A DNA stretch of 64,000 bases from Perognathus longimembris pacificus (GCF_023159225.1 NC_063168.1:57763398-57827397); one strand, 5' to 3'. Numbered from the stretch's first letter, positions 23,521-35,270 are shown. The notes: generated by a model from the letters alone, not told the origin. Numbers and translations are program-made.

Positions 23521-24568
23521 TACTGGGCTACTGTGATCTTCTGCTATGACTATCCTTGATATGTACTAATTATTCCCTATGAGGGAGACCATAGAGTCCA
23601 TGTTTCATTGGGTCTGGCTCACTTCACTTAATATGAATTTTTTCCAAGTCCTTTCATTTTCTTATTTTGTGTGTGTGTGCAAATAAAGTTTTATTGGAAT
23701 ACAGCCACAATCATTGTTTACATGTAGTCTACAGCTACTTTTGCAGCACACAACTGTGCCGAGTAGTTGCTGAAGAGATCCCATAGCCCCTGAAACATAA
23801 TACATTTATTATTTTTACAGATAAAGTTTGCTAGTCCCATCTTAGATCATCTATACAGGCTTAAATATGGGTTTTTTAAATAATTACTTATTTATTGTCA
23901 AAGTGAAGTACAGAGGGGTTACAGTTTCATACGTAAGGCAGTGGGTACATTTCTTGTACAATTTGTTACCTCCTCCCTCATCTCCCCACCTCCCCCCTCA
24001 ATTTCCTTATGAATGGGGCAGTGCCATTCTTTCGGATAGAGGCATAGAATTCCATTGTATAGACGCAAAGATCACAATAGCCCAATAGCTATACCTGTAT
24101 GAACACATAAGATGATGCTAAGTGAAATGAACTTCAAGTTATGGAAACAAGTGGTATATCATTGTTGTAATTATTTTCAACATGCCATGTGAAACCATAC
24201 CCTGTCTTTTTTTTTTTCCTCTTGTATTCCTTTCTTGAAGTTTTACCCCTGTTATCACCGTATCTGATCTTAGTACCCTGGATACTGTATATATGTGTAT
24301 TGGAACTAGGGTAGGGAAAGGGAATACCAAAATCAAGAGACAAAGGATAAAAAGACAAACCATTGCAAAAGCAATACTTACAAAACCATTTGGTGTAAAC
24401 CAACTGTACAACTCATGGGGGGAGAGGCAAATGGGAAGGGGGAAGGTGGGGGGAAAATGAGAGAGGAGGCAACAAGTTGAATAAGAAATATACTCACTGC
24501 CTTACATATGAAACTGTAGCCCCTCTGTACTTCACTTTGACAATGAAGAAGAAAAGAAAAAAGAAAGA
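23521..24568 (+). mobile_element. Twin-primed (5'-inverted) L1, interrupted by a second insertion
   Basis: The right part (24064-24568) is an L1 3' UTR on the + strand, from GCCCAATAGCTATACC to the A-rich tail. The left parts (23521-23665 and 24001-24062) are adjacent segments of the end of ORF2 on the - strand. Together they make one inverted 5' piece cut in two by the element at 23666-24000. The outer flanks carry AAAGCTAATGAAC (23508-23520) and AAAGCTAAAGAAC (24569-24581), a 13-bp duplication with one mismatch. The inverted and direct pieces overlap by about 16 bases of element sequence, as expected from twin priming. Confidence 0.75.
23666..24000 (-). mobile_element. Minus-strand L1 3' end with probable 3' transduction, nested in another L1
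   Basis: The insert lies between ATTTTCTTAT (23656-23665) and ATTTCCTTAT (24001-24010), an imperfect 10-bp duplication that splits an otherwise continuous inverted L1 piece. Read on the - strand it starts with about 135 bp of L1 3' UTR end (24000 to 23865), passes a short A/T-rich tail, then continues about 190 bp into unrelated sequence. Most of that sequence resembles an old hAT-type DNA transposon. It stops shortly after an AATAAA (reverse-strand CCAATAAAACTTTATTT, about 23686-23702) and a short CACACACACACAAAA end. This fits read-through of the L1's own poly(A) site and use of a downstream one. Confidence 0.6.
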
Positions 24569-26442
24569 AAAGCTAAAGAACCTCTCTTCATCTCACTAGC
24601 CTCATAACTCTTGTGTTTTCATATTGCTTTTACTTAGAAGATGGGAGGGATACCATGATTACTACCCTGAAAGATCCTGCTTCCTTCACCAGACATTACT
24701 CCCCTCTTTCCTATCAGGCCGAGAGCCTTGGAAGTATCTCCATACATAGAAAGACATAGATTTACAAAAGTATTACCTAAACCATTAAAATCAAAGTTAA
24801 ATAAAGTAAAATTGTCATAATTTTTACATGGACTTAAACCATGGTGACTCTGTGAGGGATGATGTTGTAATTCTGGGGTCAGTACCTGCTGATTAAAACT
24901 GCTGTTATTCCAGAACTGGGAGGAGAGATTGCAGGCCTGAGAACTGGGCCAAAATCTGTTGTAATCAACATAAAGGGAAGCTGACACCCAAGCCAGGTAC
25001 AGAGATGGAACTCAGCATCTCACCATCCCCCTGAGGGCGTAGGGGTGTCAAGACCATTATTGGGGGGAGGGGGTGTTGCAGTGTCTACTAGAAAAATAGA
25101 AATCAGTTTTTTTTTATTTGCCTACCTGTCATTATTTCTACCAAATAAAGCAAGTTGGTGCTAAAGAGGAGCTCTCTTCTTCCCTCTTTCCCTCCCTTTC
25201 CTGACCCATACCTCCTACCCATTCACATGAAAATATTTCAGTCCAAAATGAATGGATAACTGAGATGCTAAGGAACATTCCACAACCACAGGAAAGGATG
25301 ACTCTTCTTGTTAGTCCAGCTATTTCTGATACTTCTCTCTGCAGGGTCTCCACTGCCTAGCCAACTTGTCTTGTTGTATTAGCCCAGATATCCCTGTACA
25401 GTAGATTTATAGCCTTAGCTTAGTGATGAGGAGTAGTGATCTCTGGAAAAGTGTAAGAGCCCTCCCAAGGCTACACAGCCTGGAAGAAACCCCACAGACA
25501 TTTAATTTCAAGCCTCTCTACTTCAGTTCTGGGTCTAGTGCTCCTTCTACTCCAACAGGATCAGTAAACTTACTCCTTAAAGGACTACATAGGACTACTA
25601 CTTGAGGCTTTGCTAGATGGTCAGCAGAGTGTTTGTAAGCACGCTCTTCTATTGTTGCATAGCAGGTGAGTGGGGAGGAGACTCAGACCTTCTTCAAAAC
25701 TTGCTGCGCTTTTTCAACCACAGTTGCACAAGGCCGTGGGATCACCCTTCCACTCCTTCAAAATGCCTGTCTGTACAGTGCCTGCTAGTTTTTCCATCTC
25801 TTATCTGAGTCTCTCTTGGATCCCGGATGTGCATTTGTGCTTCAAGCCCATTGTCAGGTGATTAAGAGCCCAGCTATATATTTCTGACAGCAGTGGCTGG
25901 CAGAAGGGCCCGCACAGCTGAGATAAGCCAGCCTGTGCTGGGGACGGGGGCTGGCCACGTTGGGATGCGGGTTTCGTTCCTAGAGAGGAGTAATAAGCAT
26001 GTAATTGGCTTTTCAGAAATGTGCAAGCCGCTACAAAGCCTATTTCTCTTGCTCACCCTAATTTCGTCAGAGCAGCCTAGGCTGGCTCACCAAGAGCTAG
26101 GTGGGCTGGGTAGATCTGCATTAGTGACTAGCTTGTTCTAAATGAACTCTAATAGCTGTGAGGTTGGACAAGGCAGGAGATAGGTGGATACCATCAGTAG
26201 CATACTGCCTTCCCTGAGGGGCAGAAGGATGGTTTGTGGAAGCAATTGGTAGGCCCACTAAGAAAGATAAGGAAAAGAACATTAGATGGTTTCCATGCTT
26301 TGGAACTATAGATAAGTCCATCCTTGTATCATCTCAGAGGCCACCTTGAACTTGTGGTATAGGTGGCCACTGCCTATCCCCAGCTCTGTGCACCCAAAGG
26401 GTGCTGTATTGGGTATAGTGGCTTGATTAGGTATAGTGGCTT

Positions 26443-26650
26443 GCTTTTTTTTTTTTTTGCCAGTCCTGGGCCTTGAACTCAGGGCCTGAGCACTGTCCCT
26501 GGCTTCTTTTTGCTCAAGGCTAACACTTTGACACTTGAGCCACAGCGCCACTTCTGGCTATTTTCTATATATGTGGTGCTGAGGAATCGAACCCAGGGCT
26601 TCATGTATACGAGGCTAGCACTCTTGCCACTAGGCCATATTCCCAGCCCC
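26443..26650 (-). mobile_element. IDL-Geo SINE with 14-bp TSD, inserted into a B1-like element
   Basis: Full-length antisense copy. AGGTATAGTGGCTT flanks it at 26429-26442 and 26651-26664. The duplicated target is the start of a + strand B1-like SINE that resumes at 26651. Confidence 0.88.
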
Positions 26651-26664
26651 AGGTATAGTGGCTT

Positions 26665-26760
26665 CCTGCCTGTAGAGGCTGGGGCAGGAAAATGTGAGTT
26701 ATAGGCTAGCCTGGGTTATATACCAAGTCTCCTTCTGAAAAATGAAAACATTAATAAGAA
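26665..26760 (+). mobile_element. B1-like SINE, split by IDL-Geo
   Basis: CCTGCCTGTAGAGGCTGGGG then CAGGAAAATGTGAGTTATAG and GCTAGCCTGGGTTATATACC follow the B1/7SL order. Its 5' start lies before the SINE at 26443. A short direct repeat (GGTATAGTGGCTTG at 26412 and 26430) precedes it. Confidence 0.55.
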
Positions 26761-27294
26761 AATGAGTGAGTGAGCACAGGTTTCCCACAATGACAGCGTG
26801 CTGAGTTAGTATGGGGAGTCAGGTGTCAAACTCTAGGCTATGCTTGATGTCCCAACTTCTTTCTCTCTGTTCCCGGCGGCAGGGGGGTGGGGGGGGGACA
26901 CTGACCCATGTGAAAACTGTAGCCATGTTTTTGATGAAACACTTACAGAAACAGTAGCTTCCACTTTAAGTTGGTGTAAGGTTTCACTGCCTTTTAATGA
27001 ACACGATTAAAGCATAAGGTTTTAGAGATGGAATCTGTTTCTGGGTTGTGGCTGATGATACTCTTTGCAGCACGCATCTATATGACATGTCTGTCCCCAA
27101 GTCGCGGATGACTGGTGCTGGTCTTTTCAGCAAAGATGTGCCCATAGAGTGGATGGAGTCACTTGTGTCCCACCCTACTTTACTTCTGGCAACAACAGCA
27201 AGCCTTTGTATTTATAGACAGCTGGTAGATCTCAAGGCCTGTGACAGGCACCCCTTTTCTTCATTCCTACTGTGACTACATTCTTACATTCCTG

Positions 27295-27400
27295 CAGCTC
27301 GGATGTCGTTATTCCCTTTTATCAGAGGGACAAGCTGAGGCTCCTGGCAGGCCTTTTTGGGGTCACAAAGAAAGATGAGGCTAGAAGCCATTGTTCTCAG
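27295..27400 (-). mobile_element. MIR fragment, minus strand
   Basis: TATTCCCTTTTATCAGAGGG then ACAAGCTGAGGCTCCTGG and GGGGTCACAAAG matches the antisense MIR core. Confidence 0.45.
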
Positions 27401-27660
27401 GAGGTTGCAGGCTTCAGAAGGAAGCCACAGACTGAATGCCTCTGGGCAGAGAGCAATGGCCACTTAACCTCTGTTAGAAGCCCTTGAAGGGGAGGGGGGA
27501 GGGGCTGCACCATGGTGACTTTCAGGGCAAGCCATTATCCACTGCAGGCTCCTTGAGAGCAAGACTGGATTGTGCAGTTATGGTGGACCCAGGTCTTGAC
27601 TAGCCCAGCCTCTACAGGGTATAGAGAGCTTCAGTGAGTGGCCGTTCAGTGAGAGAATAA

Positions 27661-27775
27661 CTGGCTGGGTGTGGTGGCATTTAGGAGGATGAGGCAAGAG
27701 GATCTCCTTTGTGAAGCTAGTCTGGGTGATATAGCAAAGACTTCATTTAGAACAAACAACAACAAAAACCTCATA
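27661..27775 (+). mobile_element. B1 SINE, plus strand
   Basis: CTGGCTGGGTGTGGTGGCAT, then GAGGATGAGGCAAGAGGATC and AGTCTGGGTGATATAGCAAAG, then an A-rich AACAACAACAAAAAC tail. An internal part of the 5' half is missing. Confidence 0.65.
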
Positions 27776-28074
27776 GAATCAGTATGCATGATGAGCGATC
27801 TCCAATCCCCCCATGATGACAATGTGACAGGGATGGTGAGTTAAGTGTCAGACACTAAGCTCTGCAGTTCCAGAAAGAAGAGTGCTTTATAAGTGAACAT
27901 TAATTAAATCCTACTTGGGAAAAAAACAACTCTGCAATCAACACCTTCTCACCCCACATGGGGTCTAAATGAACATGATGGCATTTCATGTGGTACTGCT
28001 CAGCGGCTGGGCAGTTCTGCCTTCTTGGGAGCTTCCTGTCCTCGGGCGCCTGCCCGCATCACTGAGACATCAGG

Positions 28075-28230
28075 GTGGTGATTTAGGACACCTACATTTG
28101 AAGCCTGACTGCCTTGTACCAGCCTGCGGCCTTGGGGACATACTTAATCTTTCCTCCCTCATGGAGTTATTCTGGGGATTATATGAGATGATATCCAATA
28201 AAGCGTTAAGCACAGTACCTGATGGAGGTA
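28075..28230 (+). mobile_element. MIR, near full length
   Basis: CATTTGAAGCCTGACTGCC, CTTGGGGACATACTTAATC, GGGGATTATATGAGATGATA and GCGTTAAGCACAGTACCTG give the MIR order from tRNA-like head to 3' end. Confidence 0.65.
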
Positions 28231-29714
28231 CCATCTCCTGTCTGCCACCCTTGTGGGGGGCTGGGGTCACCCAGTCATTCTCTTCCTTGCATGGCCACTT
28301 AGTGGACATGTCTTTGTGCCTGCAGGGCTGAGCTAAGGTGGGAGGTGGTAGGGATTCAGCACCTGACTACTCAACAGTCTGGAGGCCTACGTGCCAAGTA
28401 AAATTAGCTGTGCTTTCTTCTTGCCCCCATGAAAGAACCTTATTTACTCCTGCCTCACTCCTGCCCATTCAGTCACCTTCACTTTAGTGGGTGTCATTTG
28501 TCAAATATCCTAAAACAAAACAAGAAAACAATAAAAATGTATCCACCTCTTCTTGGCCCCTTAGTAGGAGAGAGTAATAGATGGTAGCTATACCTCTCAG
28601 GGCTTCCAGAGCCATCTCTTCCTTGTACCTGACATCAAATCTGCCATGTCTGGCTTCTTAGTGTCTGGCTACTTGCTCCCCAAGGATTTTTTCCTTCTAC
28701 ACCCTTTTCTTCTCTTGAAGATCACCTCTCCTGGGGCTGGGAAATGCTGAATGGTTGGCCTTGACCTCAGTGAGGAAATGAGTGCTGTACAGCCCTCAAG
28801 GCCAAGGGCCTGTGGCGAGAGTAATTTTACCCTTGTCGCTATAACTACAGATGCCCTTATTACTCACACGCATGTCTCACCCTTGTTTAACAACATATTA
28901 AACCATTAGTCTCCATGCCAGGGAGTTCAGCTAGTTCATAGTGGCAAAAGCTGATCATTAAATCCCTTTTCCCTGCTTAATCGCTTTTAAATTGGTTGCC
29001 TTTTAATTCTATCAAGTGCCCTCTTTCTCAGCTGTTCACAGTGCCCTGTGCAGTTCAGGTCCAGCCCAGATGATGGACAGTAGGCTTCCTGAGTCTTGCA
29101 GAGAGGTATCTACAGGCAGTAAGATCGAGGGCAGAGGCTTGCGAGGATCCTCTCCTTGCAGAGTGGAAGGGGACTGATTTTTCTTCCCCTTCCCCTTCCT
29201 TCATCTTCCGTAACTGGAGCAGAGGAGTCTAATCTTAAACACTTCACTTCACCATTCCGAGAATCCGGGTCCACTGTAGGTAAAAATAAAAATCCTATGT
29301 TTTCAGTAGGAAATTTAAATTATTTATGAAAATGGGGCAGTAGAGTATATGCATTATTTACAGTGACTTCAAATGGTTCTACTAGAGTTTGGAAAATTCA
29401 TATTGCCAGTGCTTGTTAGCAATGCCTGTAGTATGCAGAGGGACGGAAGATGGCAGGTGAATGCTGGGCGTCCAAAGGGGGATGTGGTCTAGCCTGCAGT
29501 GGGCCAGGCACAGTTCATGTCTCATGAAGACCATAGGATGGAGGGAGATCAGAGTCATAGGAACCTTTGTAAAATAGCAGGGGCAGAATTGATTTGTGAA
29601 ATCCAAGTGGTATTCACAGATAGAGCATGGGACCAACCAACCCATGGTTCAAATGAGAAGGCTGCTGAAGCTGGCTTTATTGGCTCACCCATGACATGGT
29701 CTTCACGCTAATTA

Positions 29715-29822
29715 CCTTATAGGGTTGCTCTGAAGATTCAGTGAATTATAAGGGTACTGCACATAGCAATGAGCCTGGCATAGAGTAGTTATGATCATTA
29801 ATACCTAGCGGCAGTTACTATG
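29715..29822 (+). mobile_element. MIR 3' part
   Basis: CTTATAGGGTTGCTCTGAAG, ATTCAGTGAATTATAAGG and GAGCCTGGCATAGAGTAG match the 3' half of MIR. Confidence 0.6.
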
Positions 29823-30332
29823 TGGCAAACTCTAAGTGGCCCTTTGAATTTCAAGTCAGAGTCCATAACATCTGAGGGTGAATTAACATGAATTCTCCCA
29901 GGAATAAGGTAATGAGGTGAGCAAGACAGGGCAGATGCTATGCAAAGATGTGGATTTGGCTGAAGATAAGCTTTGGCCTGCTCCTAAGGACATCCCTGGA
30001 GCAAAAATTTACTGGCATTTGGACCTGCTCATTCCCAGAATTGGAATGTAACTTCCCAAGAGAAGCAGATCTTGGTCAGTAGAGGGCGGGTCTCTTTAGA
30101 AGGGGGCAAATGTGGACAGTTAGCTGTGGGCACTCCCAGCAGCTGGGATGATTATGCAGGGTCTATGGAAGGGATCTGTGTTAGGCCACAGCAATGCCCA
30201 CTGCAGTTTACTCCTTCATTCAGAATAATCCATTGTCCAACCAGCTTCTCTTGGATTCTGGTTAGTCATGGTTTCTAGGAGAGTGAGGTATTACAGATTC
30301 ATTTTTTTATCTCCTTAAAATTGCTGTTGGAG

Positions 30333-30558
30333 GCTGGGTGCTGGTATCTCATGCCTGTAATCCTAGCTACTGAGGCCGAGATCTAAGGATCTCAGTTCAA
30401 AGCCAGCCCAGGCAGGAAAGTTTGTGAGACTCCAATTAACCACCAGAAAAACGAAAGTGGCACTGTGGCTCAAAGTGGTAGAGCACTGTCCTCGAGCTGA
30501 AGAGCTCAGGGACAGCTCCCAGGCCCAGAGTTCAAGCCACACAACCATTAAAAAAAAA
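30333..30558 (+). mobile_element. Mosaic SINE: B1(7SL)-like left half plus Geo-type right half, 11-bp TSD
   Basis: The left half follows 7SL/B1: GCTGGGTGCTGG, then CATGCCTGTAATCCTAGCTA and AGTTCAAAGCCAGCCCAGG. After ATTAACCACCAGAAAA it continues into GTGGCACTGTGGCTCAAAGTGG ... AGCTCAGGGACAG, ending near AGTTCAAGCC. That right half is the same module as the right monomer of IDL-Geo. TGCTGTTGGAG stands at 30322-30332 and 30559-30569, so the two halves moved as one unit. Composite B1-tRNA SINEs are known in other rodents (B1-dID, MEN); whether this one has a published name I do not know. Confidence 0.75.
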
Positions 30559-31787
30559 TGCTGTTGGAGCCCTAACCTCTATTGTGACTATATTAGGGAC
30601 TATGACCTGTAAGATGGTGGATAATTGCTATAATCTAGTCTGACTGGCATTTTTGCAGGAAGCGATCAGAAAGAATTGAGAGATATGTCAGGGATGTGTA
30701 CATAACAGAGATGAGATCAAGTAAAGACACAGGGAGAAGAGTCACAGATGTGAGCCAAGGAGAGTGGCCTCCAGTAAAGCCACTCCTGCCCATATTCTGA
30801 TCTTTTAGCCTACAGAATTGTGAGACAATAAGTTTCTGTTTTCTAAGTCCTCATGTCTGGTGGGATTTTGTGACGGCCTCTCTAGGATGCCGATACAGGA
30901 GGGCAATAGAACATTCTTGGTCTTGCTCTGAAGATGTTCTGAGGTGGTAGTGGATTCTCACCATCTCAACCTAGGTTTTCCCTCTTTCCCTATGCCACTG
31001 TCTGGGCTGAGCAGATTGCCTGGTGGAGGGATTTCTGAGGCCTTCGTTCTCACTTTAGACTCTCTTGTTGCATTGAATTATTATGTCTCCTTTGTTTCTT
31101 CGCATCTGTGACCCCTTCTTCCTCTTTCCTTGTCTTTCATGACCTTAGCATTCTGAAGGTGTTATTTTGTAGATTGTCTCTCTATTTGCGTTGTCTGCTG
31201 TTTCCTCTTACTAAACAATGCAGTTGTATTTTTGGTAAAAAAAAAAAATACTGGATTGAAGTTGTGCCCTTCTCAGTACATCATTTTATGGATACATGAT
31301 ATCGAAATGTCTTATTACAGGCGAAGTTAACCTTGAACGCTGGACTGAGGTAGTGTCTTTCAAGTGTCTTCAACTGTAAAATTACTAATTTCCCACTTTG
31401 CAATTAATAAATATCTTGGGGGATGTACTTAGGGACTAGGCAAGTATCCTGAGTCTTTGTAGGCTTTAGCCTGCTAATTTGAGGGTGATGGATGTAACCT
31501 TTTCTGGGACTCTTTTAGAAGGCGGTGTTGCCTTCTCTCTGCAGCTCCCTTTCTGTGCATAGATTTCACAGGGTCGGGGGGGGGGATGGAGAGGGGGCTG
31601 CTCACTCTCAGCTCTCACTGACAATTGACAATGAATGGTTGAATTCTGTCATAGCCAACAAGCTTTAGTCCTTGCTTGCCTCATTTGCGTTTCCTCACCT
31701 GCTGATTTGCAGGTCAGCCTCTTGTCATTTTCCATGTTTCCTTTTTTTTATCTGGTTTGCTTGTTAATTTAATTATGACAGCAAAAA

Positions 31788-31850
31788 CTCACCTAGGGGA
31801 CAGCCTTCTGAGTAGGATTACAGGCACATGCTACTAGTGCTCAGCTTTTG
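31788..31850 (-). mobile_element. B1-like SINE fragment, minus strand
   Basis: CAGCCTTCTGAGTAGGATTA then CAGGCACATGCTACTAGTGC represents the antisense start of a B1-type element. It is only about 60 bp long. Confidence 0.45.
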
Positions 31851-31852
31851 AC

Positions 31853-31854
<2 letters not shown>

Positions 31855-31903
<49 letters not shown>
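31855..31903 (+). repeat. (TG)n then (AG)n compound microsatellite
   Basis: About 17 TG units, then seven AG units, between a short antisense B1-like fragment (31788-31850) and the L1-like repeat at 31907. Confidence 0.97.
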
Positions 31904-31906
31904 ATT

Positions 31907-32113
31907 TTTATGCATAATTTAAAATGTATCCTTAAGTAGGTGTATAAAGAGATTTCTAGTCAACATTTCAGTTTTATGCATACCATGCATCTTGATTAAT
32001 GCCACCCCTTTCATCATTCTCCCCCACATCTCCTGACCCCACCCATCCCTTTAATTAACCATGTTTCATTTTTACATATATACATTGAGTATTATGACTG
32101 CATTCATCCACCC
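31907..32113 (-). repeat. L1-like 3' end repeat, copy 2
   Basis: This is the second copy of the repeat at 10022-10330. Both contain GCATCTTGAT.A, a C-rich middle and ACATTGAGTATTATGACTGCA-like sequence. An ID-type SINE follows directly. Confidence 0.4.
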
Positions 32114-32115
32114 TT

Positions 32116-32195
32116 CTTCGATACTGGAGTTTAAACTCAGGACCTTGCACTTCCTAGGCAGGCACTCTACCATCTGAGCCATACCCCCACTCTGT
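32116..32195 (-). mobile_element. ID-like SINE, minus strand
   Basis: GATACTGGAGTTTAAACTC, AGGACCTTGCACTTCC and CACTCTACCATCTGAGCCAT form an antisense tRNA-like monomer. Confidence 0.6.
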
Positions 32196-32218
32196 TGGGT
32201 TCTCTACTTCATTCCTGG

Positions 32219-32248
32219 TTTTGTTTGTTTGTTTGTTTGTTTGTTTTT
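32219..32248 (+). repeat. (TTTG)n short tandem repeat
   Basis: Six to seven TTTG units between an ID-like SINE and a MaLR LTR. Confidence 0.95.
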
Positions 32249-32318
32249 GCCCTGAATGATATTTTAATTGACTAGGTGATATCATCTAACAGATTCTTCT
32301 GAATGTTCTCAGAGATGC

Positions 32319-32640
32319 TGCTATAGCTTGGATTTTAAGTGTTAATTCAAAGGCTTAATCTCAGCCCACAGCACTGTTGAGAGAGAGGTGGTGAAAATCT
32401 GCAAGAGATAAGAGTTGGTGGAAGGAAGTTGAGTCATTGGGCATATACCTGTGGCATGAGTAAGACCATAGCTCCCTGTTTCTCTTCCTTTTCCTTGCTA
32501 GCCACTATGAGGTGAGCAGCTTTCCTCTACCTTGTACTCCTTGCCTGGAATGTCTGAAACTATGGGCCCAATTAAAATTTTCCTCCTTGTAAGTTGAGGC
32601 TCTCAGATTTTTGATACAGTGAGGAAATCTGACTGAAACA
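32319..32640 (+). mobile_element. Ancient MaLR-type solo LTR
   Basis: The element is about 322 bp, begins TGCTATAGCTTGG and ends TGAAACA. The 5-bp flanks are GATGC and GGTGC (4 of 5 match), as expected for ERVL-MaLR. The interior follows the MST/MLT1 pattern: inverted GAGGTGG-like segment, then GGAATGTCTGAAACTATGGG, then an AATTAAAATTTTCCTCC poly(A) region. The subfamily is not determined. Confidence 0.6.
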
Positions 32641-35270
32641 GGTGCTCCTTAAAAGGTAAGTGTCTCTCACCTTCCACACTTGAGCATCATCTCTGCAGGT
32701 TAAAATGCACCAGAGCCACATGTAGGGTCTGCCCTTATAGATGTTGTTTGTTGTTTTCTGGGTCTCATAGTCAGAAAGTTTGAAGTCAGACAAACTTTTC
32801 CTCTTTTGCAGGTGATTTGTTAGTTCCGCCTAGATGCATCATGATTTCTTTATGGAATTTCAAGGTTCAGTACCCCAAACTAGGAAATGTCTTTTATGTC
32901 TATTGCTTCATATCAGTTTTTCATGGGAGGTGGCTTGTTCTATTAATGCACACATTCAATTCTTTACAAGCTTTAAAAAGCAAATAAAATAATACCATTT
33001 TGTGTGTCATCCATTTCTCTGCTTGAGGTTCATCATCTTTCCAGTGTTAGAACATGTTTACTATTTTGCTGTATTTTTTTCCCTTGCTTTAATCACCTAA
33101 GTCTTTCTCCTCTTCAGTGACTTATACAAGGTTCCATTGCCCGTGTGTGGCAGAGCAGGATTGGGACCTTTTAGTTGGTACCAGTAATTAGATTTCCTGC
33201 TGTGTCTGCACTGTGTCTTGCAGCTTTTACACTTATTTATTGGTTTTCTAAAACTGTCTTGTGGTTCTCTGTTTTTTAATTCTTTATTTCGTTGCTTTGT
33301 GTTATCATCTAATGTTTTTGTTCTTATTTTATTACATCCATGTTCTTAAATTGTTATATAACATGAAATATGTTTGGGTCATTTTCTCACTTCCAAACTG
33401 GGGGTTTTGTTTTTTGTGTGGTGGCTATTTTATTTTAATTTATTCACACTATACTTACTGCATTCCTTGTTTGCTTATTAGCTTTTGGGGCCCTATCTTT
33501 CACGGCATGTTTACATTATCATCATCATACAATCTGTTTTCACTTTTCCTCACTTAATGATCCTGGTTTGGGATGAATCCATTCTTGACTCTTTTCCCAC
33601 CATATCTGAGCTTGTTTATTTTCCCTGTGAAGGACCTGGAGAACTGGCAGTTCTGTAGTTGTCCACTTTTCTTAACTAAGGTGGGGAGAAGAGAAGAGCC
33701 GCCCTGAAAGCGTGGGTAGTCCCCATTAAACTGTTCAGCCTCTCTACTGGGTACTTGTGATCCAGAGAGAAGATCCCACAATGGCCACCAAGGCATATAA
33801 GTTTGGAGGAAGAGGCCCAGTCAATAGTCAATTCCTTATGTGTCACAACCTAAGAAGAGGGCTACGGAGTCTAGAGTTGCTTGGCCAACTTCTCCCATGT
33901 TGAAATAATGATGGTAACAGTATTGTGTAAAGATACCAGTATGTGGGGCAGCAGGATTAAGCCAGATAAGACCCAAAGTCTGGGGAAGAGCTTTCAAACC
34001 ATGGTAAAGTACTTGGCGGCCTTTCTTCCAGAGATGTGATCCTGATATAGCTTAAACAAATCAGTTTGGCCGCAATGTGTTATGAAAAATTAATTTAAGT
34101 CTAAAGATTATAAAGCCCCACAATTTATATGTTGGTCAGCTCTGCAAAGAGGACAGAGCGATACTTTGTAGTGGGGCCTAACCCACCAAGGAATGGAGAA
34201 GTTCCTAAACAAATTGACATCCCTATACTTCTTTACCCCTGACCCACCTCAAACACATCCATATTTTTGACAATAGCCCCTTCTAGGAATGTGTTCTAGA
34301 ATCTAGCTGTCAGCCCGGGTTGAAATGCCAGGTATAGGGGATCACTCTCAAAGTTGCTGTTTTTTTTTTTTTTTTTCAAGCACAGAGAAGAGACCAATTA
34401 TAAGGGTCTCTATGCACAGCAGGCCTTGTTAATGTGCTCAGCATGGTGAGGGCAGAAGCTGGCAGTGCTGGAGAACCAGCTTTGGCCCCCTAAGGGTTAG
34501 CCTGGAGGGGAGCAGAGAGACCATGATTGATTTCTTTGCTATAAGCTGGACATCCCCGTGTAAGCTTATCTTTTCAGAGAGACACGCTCCAGTCTGTCCT
34601 GGACTTGACAATCCATCTCTTATGGGCTCCTGTGGCTTCAGGATGGCACTGGATTCTTGGTACTATAAGTAGAGTTGTGTAGCTGGGACTTGAAGTACAT
34701 TCCTCTGAGAAGGAGGACTATGGCTTTCATTGTATTGAGAGGGGGATAGATAATCCTCAAAACAGTTAAAAATGCCTGATAGGTAGAGAAACTGACTGGA
34801 GACCAAGTAGGCAGATTCACCCTTTGACATGAGGTAGTGACAGCTCAATCTAAAAGAAAGGTCCTGGCGCCTTCTGGGACTCCTCGCTGCCTTGCCAGTG
34901 AGCTCACCCTCCTATCCTGTGGATACACAGTATGCTCTTTGCTTTGCTAGCAAGTTAAGTTGCAGCCTAATTTTTTTTGAATGCTGAAAGCATGCATGGA
35001 GCAGCACAGTGCAGTGTTTGACTTACCAATCCAATCCATTAGATTTGTGAACTTGTATCACAATGTTGTGGAATAGGTAGATGAGACTCTCTTGGATGGG
35101 AGAGAAGGGAAGTCATTCGCTCAGATTCAGACAGTCACTGGACAAGAGATGTAGGCTAGTTTTTTTGAAGATCCACTTTGTCTTCTGTCTGTCACTCTCC
35201 CCTTGTGTGTTCTTTTGTATCAGTCTAGTTCAGCTTTGAGGCCTGGGCCAAGAATCATCTCCTTGGTCCA

